NCBI GenBank assembly: GCA_020086605.1
Contig: JACBWW010000004.1
Span: forward strand, 21,868,506 to 21,932,505
Length of the DNA: 64,000 nucleotides
Source: Lanius collurio
Lineage: Eukaryota > Chordata > Aves > Passeriformes > Laniidae
Direction of reading: 5' to 3'
Position numbers and translations under genes: made by a program
Part shown: positions 60,901-64,000 of the stretch, piece by piece
How the letters are laid out: each line of letters begins with the position of its first letter
How positions within the stretch are numbered: position 1 is the first letter of the stretch
Notes under the pieces: generated by a model
What the model was told of the DNA's origin: nothing
Database searches by the model: none
The model's input: only the letters and a program-made list of their open reading frames with translations

Positions 60901-63377
60901 GATTAGATTAATCTGTCCTTGTACTTTCAAGATGCAGCAGAAACATCTAAGAGAAAAATCTGACCTGAAAAGTTCCTAAATTCTCATACCCAGTAGGAAG
61001 TACATTTAATACCAGTCAGGATTTGTGAGCTTAGAAATCTGTTGTCGGCCACAACTCTAAAACTTAGTGCACCTAAATTATCTAACAGATGTATTTCTAC
61101 AGCAATTCTACCTGCAGACATCCTGCCACAGAGAGACCAGATGTCAGTTCAACATCAGAAAGAACATCTCTGAGCCCCAGAAGAGCAAATAGTTTTGTAC
61201 AAAAAAGGAAGAACATCTGTCTAAACAATCTTATAAAAACACTACAGCATTCTGGAAAAAGTAGTCCAAAAGCATGTAGCAGTTACAGAATTCTACTACA
61301 GAATATTATAGGCTATTGTTTTCAAGTTACTACTGTTTGAGTTTTCTAAAACCTGCACCTGTTGAAATAAACTGAAGCATCTTTTCATAGAGTTCATGCT
61401 GACATCCATTAAAGCCTGGCACCCCAAACTGGTATCAACCAAAATCAAGTAACTTGTGAAAATCAATTGCTTCTAGTATTTTTTTTTCTTCAGGATAAGA
61501 TTACTTTTATGTACTTTTGTATTTAATTTTAATAATAAACTAATAGTTACCTCTAAGATATGACAGAGGAGCTTGTATATGGATGATGTTTTAATTTAAT
61601 TTAATTTAAGAACAATATATACACCAGTAACACTGAACAGGGTAGTCCAATACCTGTTAGATGGTGGGGGTCCTGACTTTGTATAGATTTGCAGGTGTGC
61701 CTGCTGTACAGCAGAAGGCACTCAGGCCTGTGCTCCCATTTCCCGTGCAAAATGGGGTGAGGTTTAAGTAGGCATTCTCACTGAGGTGCATGAATGAGAG
61801 TGTACAGATTAAAACCTTCCATAGAAAGGAAGTACTTTAGAACTAGAACTGTATTCTTGCTATTAAATTGAATTTGGGATTTTTTTCACTCAAGATATCC
61901 CCAAGTATGGAATAGGTATTTTTGTCTCACCCCATCTTCAGACTTGGACTCTGACAGCAACACAAAGCAAGTATTTCAAAAAGGAAAATTAAGAACTTGG
62001 CAATAAACTCTGAGGGATGTAAATTCCACAAAAATGGGTATTTATGTGTATTTTCTTAGAAACTGAAAAACAAATAGTTAAAATTGAATCCTATTTCATT
62101 TGCCTTTTGTTAAATTCTCCTCTTTTTGACTAATTTGCACAGCATAGACACCCAACTGTTGTTTGTAAATAAATGGTTAAAGGATTAGAAACATACAGCA
62201 CTCACCCTGCCAGATTTATTGATGAGTCCTCAAACACAGGAGCCCTTGTGGAAGGATTTAAGTAAACAAAAAGCATTATGTATCTATAGAGACTGAGACA
62301 AGAGCTAATTGCACTTGCCAGATTGCAAACTGTACTATACAGAGGAAATAAAAAGGTGTTTAATTTCTAAAGGTGAATTGGTTTCAACATCTTAAACATC
62401 CTGCTGCCTAGTGGGTCCTTGTCCTAAGCCCACTGTTTCATGTTTCATAGAGAGAAGTAAGTGCAAAAGAATAGTGTTCACAGACATCAGCTGACAGTCC
62501 AAGCAACAACCTCAGCTTTCCAGCAAGAAATACTGCAAAGGCTGGAGCTTGAGAGCTTCTGTGCTCATGGGCTTTCTAAGCCACCAAAAAACCTCACATT
62601 TAGATCCTCTTCAAGACACCAGCATCCATGTCACATCACTCTGTCTTGCAACACAGCATAAAGCTGGTCAGGCCTTGTGATATTTCACAGCGTGGCTGAG
62701 CTCAGGTGGGCAGTCAGCAATCCAAAAGGAGCAACCAGAGCAAGGGCAAGGGCTCTCCCTTGCTTTTCCATCTTCCCTCTGCCACACACTCTTCATATCA
62801 AGCTCTGCCCAAACAGTAGACTGCGAAGGGAACAAAGAGCAGATGGGGAAATAAAAATAGAAAGTAGGAGTAGCTTCCACCTACTTTTGCTACTACCTAC
62901 ACTAATTACCTTCTTCCCTCTCAAAGCTTTCCCTGGCTGTTTAGCAAAACTTTTTCCTGCTGCAAGAGGAGATTGAATGAAATAGTCTGGATAAAGCACT
63001 TAAATATTCAGTGGGACAAAGAGCTTAAGAAAAACAGTCTAATAGCCTTAGTAAAGACACATCCTGGGAAAAAATACCCTTCAGTTTCTCCTCCAATAGG
63101 GATATTTTTATGTTGAAAAGCAATGTTCAAAGGAAAGTTCAACAGGTCTGTCTTGGACTACAGACATACGGACAAATTACACTCACTCCACGCCTCTTCA
63201 CAAGCCAAAAGAAACCACAAAAATTAATGAACAGATTAAGCAACATCTTCAAGTTTTCCATGTGCAGAAAGAATATACTTAAACCCTGTCAGAGATGTAC
63301 AATATTCATTAGCAGTCCCTTTGGAGCTTTTCCCTGCAGTGAGCACAGCTCATCCCGACTGCACCCGCAGGCTGTCC
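57961..63377. other. Gene-poor non-coding stretch
   Basis: No exon or RNA gene recognised. Contains (TTTAA)n at 61589-61608. A plus-strand donor-like CACCAG|GTAAGG at about 60038 has an acceptor-like ACACAG upstream, but every frame between them is closed. Confidence 0.5.
61589..61608. repeat. (TTTAA)n microsatellite
   Basis: About four tandem TTTAA units in AT-rich DNA. Confidence 0.8.
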
Positions 63378-64000
63378 TGTCGTGACAGAGGTTGTTTTCC
63401 AGGGACATCCTAGCTCTCACAGAGTCCTTGCTCTAAGCAGCACAGTGCCTTGCTCAGCTAGCAGGGGAGCGTCAAACCCTGAGTGATGGTGAGCAGCATC
63501 CTGCAGGAGAGCCCAGTGAGAGCCCACAGTGCTCACCAGATGAGCAACGATTTCTTTGGCAGGGGGAAAGGAAAGACTTTTTTGTTACTCTTTCTTTATG
63601 ACTGGGTTGAAATTATCCAGTAAAATACCTGCAAAGGTGAATCTTGATTCACCAGAAGGACAAAGATTTATTCACAGTGTTAGATTTTGTTCCACGCTTC
63701 TCCCTTTGTTGTAGAGCAAAGAACTATTACCAGTCTTGCTAAATGATGGAATTTCCTGTTCTGGTTAGTACTGCAGTTAAGGCTTTAAATTAACCCTCAG
63801 CTGAATATTTTCCTGATTTAATTGCCAGGCTTTGGAAAGAGGCCTAGCACCCAGGCCCTGACAGGAGTGCAGCTATGCAATATCCAGCTGGCTGCTCTCC
63901 CAAAGGAGTTAGAGCAGCCATTGAGGAGAGAGATTTACACCCTTGTGGGATAAAATACTTGTAACTTCTCTTGCAGAGCTCTACCAACCCCTGCTACTGT
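63378..64000. other. Non-coding stretch at the right edge
   Basis: Slightly GC-richer than its surroundings near 63330-63530. It begins with TGTCGTGACA, the reverse complement of the 10-mer at 30206 and 42390. No gene was recognised. Confidence 0.45.

Noticed and set aside
1..64000. Bacterial-type systems such as CRISPR arrays, operons, phage or defence islands
   Set aside because: No regularly spaced repeats or tandem coding genes exist. CR1 relics, CpG islands and splice signals identify vertebrate nuclear DNA.

Overview
The window is vertebrate nuclear DNA, most likely from a bird. The main reason is several degraded CR1 non-LTR retrotransposon 3' ends of the kind that dominate avian genomes, including one with a recognisable FADD reverse-transcriptase motif. 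The remainder is AT-rich, intron-sparse or gene-poor sequence with scattered short simple repeats. Every longer open frame I read is either a by-product of GC-rich CpG-island sequence or a chance frame in non-coding DNA. I recognise no protein-coding exon and name no gene.

Layout. Positions 1-9.8 kb look like the 5' end of a minus-strand transcription unit running out of the left edge. A strong CpG island (about 8940-9830) carries NRF1-like and YY1-like sites, G-quadruplex-forming runs and a good minus-strand splice donor at 9162/9161. A second, smaller island (about 6520-6900) carries CRE-like, TEAD-like and CTCF-like sites and its own minus-strand donor at 6601/6600. Candidate minus-strand internal exons with both splice sites lie at 7735-7831 and 1951-2057. 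None has a frame open throughout, so these read as 5' untranslated exons. The second could hold a start codon or a short upstream frame.

Positions 9.8-64 kb show no recognisable gene: an intergenic stretch or a very long intron. It contains CR1 fragments at 19.6, 20.2, 23.3, 27.1 and 38.2 kb, a candidate retroviral-type LTR near 24.8-25.2 kb, GC-richer patches near 30.2-30.6 kb and 52.4-52.7 kb (the latter CpG-rich), and a possible ancient SINE near 57.9 kb. It also holds a perfect 19-bp-arm hairpin at 18677-18719 and a 70-bp diverged duplication at 15.4 and 16.1 kb.

I found no operon, CRISPR array, phage, defence or biosynthetic system. The best leads are the two-promoter 5' region, the perfect hairpin, and small repeat families that may be undescribed transposable-element remnants. 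Everything here is by eye; no alignment or database search was run.
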